From CANKBT01 sp038235705 (GTDB lineage: Bacteria; Actinomycetota; Actinomycetes; Mycobacteriales; SCTD01), in assembly GCA_038235705.1 (NCBI GenBank), contig JBBSTR010000128.1, forward strand, positions 1 to 5,970: a DNA stretch of 5,970 bases, read 5' to 3'. The notes beneath the pieces are model-generated. The model was not told the origin of the DNA, searched no databases, and saw nothing but the letters and a program-made list of their open reading frames with translations. Position numbers and translations under genes: made by a program. This document shows positions 5,453 through 5,970 of the stretch, piece by piece. Within the stretch, counting starts at the first letter, position 1; every line of letters starts with the position of its first letter.

Positions 5453-5970
5453 GTGCTCGTCCGCGGGTTCCCCGCCCAGGCTTTTGACACCAACTGTTAC
5501 GTCGTGGCCCCCGGCCCCGGGGAGCAGTGCGTCGTCGTCGACCCCGGGATCGGGGTCGAGCAGCAGCTGGACGCGCTGCTGCGCGAGCACCGGCTCCAGC
5601 CGGTCGCGGTGCTGCTGACGCACGGGCACCTGGACCACACCTTCTCGGTGACTCCGGTCTGCGGTGCGCGCGGGATCGCGGCCTACATCCACCCGGCTGA
5701 CCGCGACCAGCTCGCCGACCCGGTGAAATATCTGTCCTCGGGCTCCTCGCAGCTGTTCGGCGGCCGGCTCGAGTGGACCGAGCCGGACGACGTCGTCCTG
5801 CTGGAGGAGGACGTGCCCCTGGAGCTGGCTGGGCTGCGGATCGACGTCGACCTCGCGCCCGGGCACACCCCCGGGTCGGTCATGTTCCGGATGCCCGGGT
5901 CGGCCTCGGGCAGCGAGGCGGTGGCGCCGATGGTGCTCACCGGTGACGTGCTGTTCGCCGGGTCGGTCGG
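5453..5970 (+). CDS. Metallo-beta-lactamase-fold hydrolase, glyoxalase II-like (3' end outside window)
   Basis: A zinc-dependent hydrolase of the MBL superfamily; the closest broad group is glyoxalase II/hydroxyacylglutathione hydrolase-like thiolesterases, but the substrate cannot be told from sequence. 172 complete codons are visible. The N-terminus shows NCYVV (14-18) and VVVDPG (27-32), the opening strands of the fold. The metal motif THGHLDH has His57, His59, Asp61 and His62; later ligands are His138 in GHTPGS (137-142) and Asp165 in LTGDVLF (162-168). The last ligand histidine would lie beyond the window. There is no signal peptide, so it is probably cytoplasmic. The GTG start is supported by AGGA at 5442-5445, seven bases upstream. 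The gene diverges from the PPIase gene, as does Rv2581c from ppiB in M. tuberculosis, where hisS follows; hisS is a reasonable expectation here. The frame is open to the window end with no sign of damage. Confidence 0.92.
   Translation, partial: MLVRGFPAQAFDTNCYVVAPGPGEQCVVVDPGIGVEQQLDALLREHRLQPVAVLLTHGHLDHTFSVTPVCGARGIAAYIHPADRDQLADPVKYLSSGSSQLFGGRLEWTEPDDVVLLEEDVPLELAGLRIDVDLAPGHTPGSVMFRMPGSASGSEAVAPMVLTGDVLFAGSV

Noticed and set aside
4469..5866. A 465-codon minus-strand open frame spanning the PPIase gene and the MBL gene start
   Set aside because: It overlaps the well-supported PPIase in another frame and runs antisense to the MBL gene. Its translation is Arg-rich with no motif. A high-GC shadow frame.
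1..5970. Mobile element, CRISPR array, tRNA/rRNA, phage or defence genes, or a wholly new system
   Set aside because: No inverted-repeat ends, transposase motifs, regular spaced repeats or RNA gene signatures were seen. Every stretch over 300 bp is coding for a recognised housekeeping protein with uniform composition, so there is no sign of horizontal transfer.

Overview
The window is high-GC (by eye well above 65%) and carries a housekeeping gene block typical of Actinomycetota: secD (3' part), secF and rel on the plus strand, then a membrane-anchored cyclophilin-type peptidylprolyl isomerase on the minus strand, then the 5' part of a metallo-beta-lactamase-fold hydrolase on the plus strand. 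This is the same order and orientation as the Mycobacterium tuberculosis secD-secF-(lipoprotein)-apt-relA-ppiB-MBL-hisS neighbourhood, as I recall it. The protein sequences also look actinobacterial: SecD has GITADSFVVFFERVRDE, Rel closely resembles mycobacterial and streptomycete Rel, and the PPIase has the CHRLTTAG...VLQCGDPTGTG signature. The order or genus cannot be fixed from this window.

Layout. 1-765: C-terminal 254 residues of SecD. 768-1979: complete SecF, two bases after the secD stop and probably translationally coupled. 1980-2089: a 110-bp gap with a possible promoter, a GC-rich hairpin and a strong ribosome binding site for rel. There is no apt gene here, although apt normally sits between secF and rel in relatives. 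2090-4537: complete bifunctional (p)ppGpp synthetase/hydrolase Rel, starting at TTG. 4534-5316 (minus): PPIase, convergent with rel. The two stop codons interlock on one CTAG palindrome. 5317-5452: divergent promoter region. 5453-5970: start of the MBL-fold hydrolase, cut by the window end; hisS would be expected next.

Function. SecD and SecF use the proton-motive force to help the Sec translocon finish protein export. The PPIase is predicted to sit outside the membrane and fold exported proteins, so it is functionally related to SecDF. Rel sets (p)ppGpp levels in response to starvation. The MBL protein is probably a glyoxalase II-like thiolesterase or related hydrolase.

I found no mobile element, CRISPR array, RNA gene or clearly novel system. 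The points worth a second look are modest: the missing apt, a His-to-Asn change in a conserved Rel synthetase motif, the CTAG interlocked stops, and the compact rel leader.
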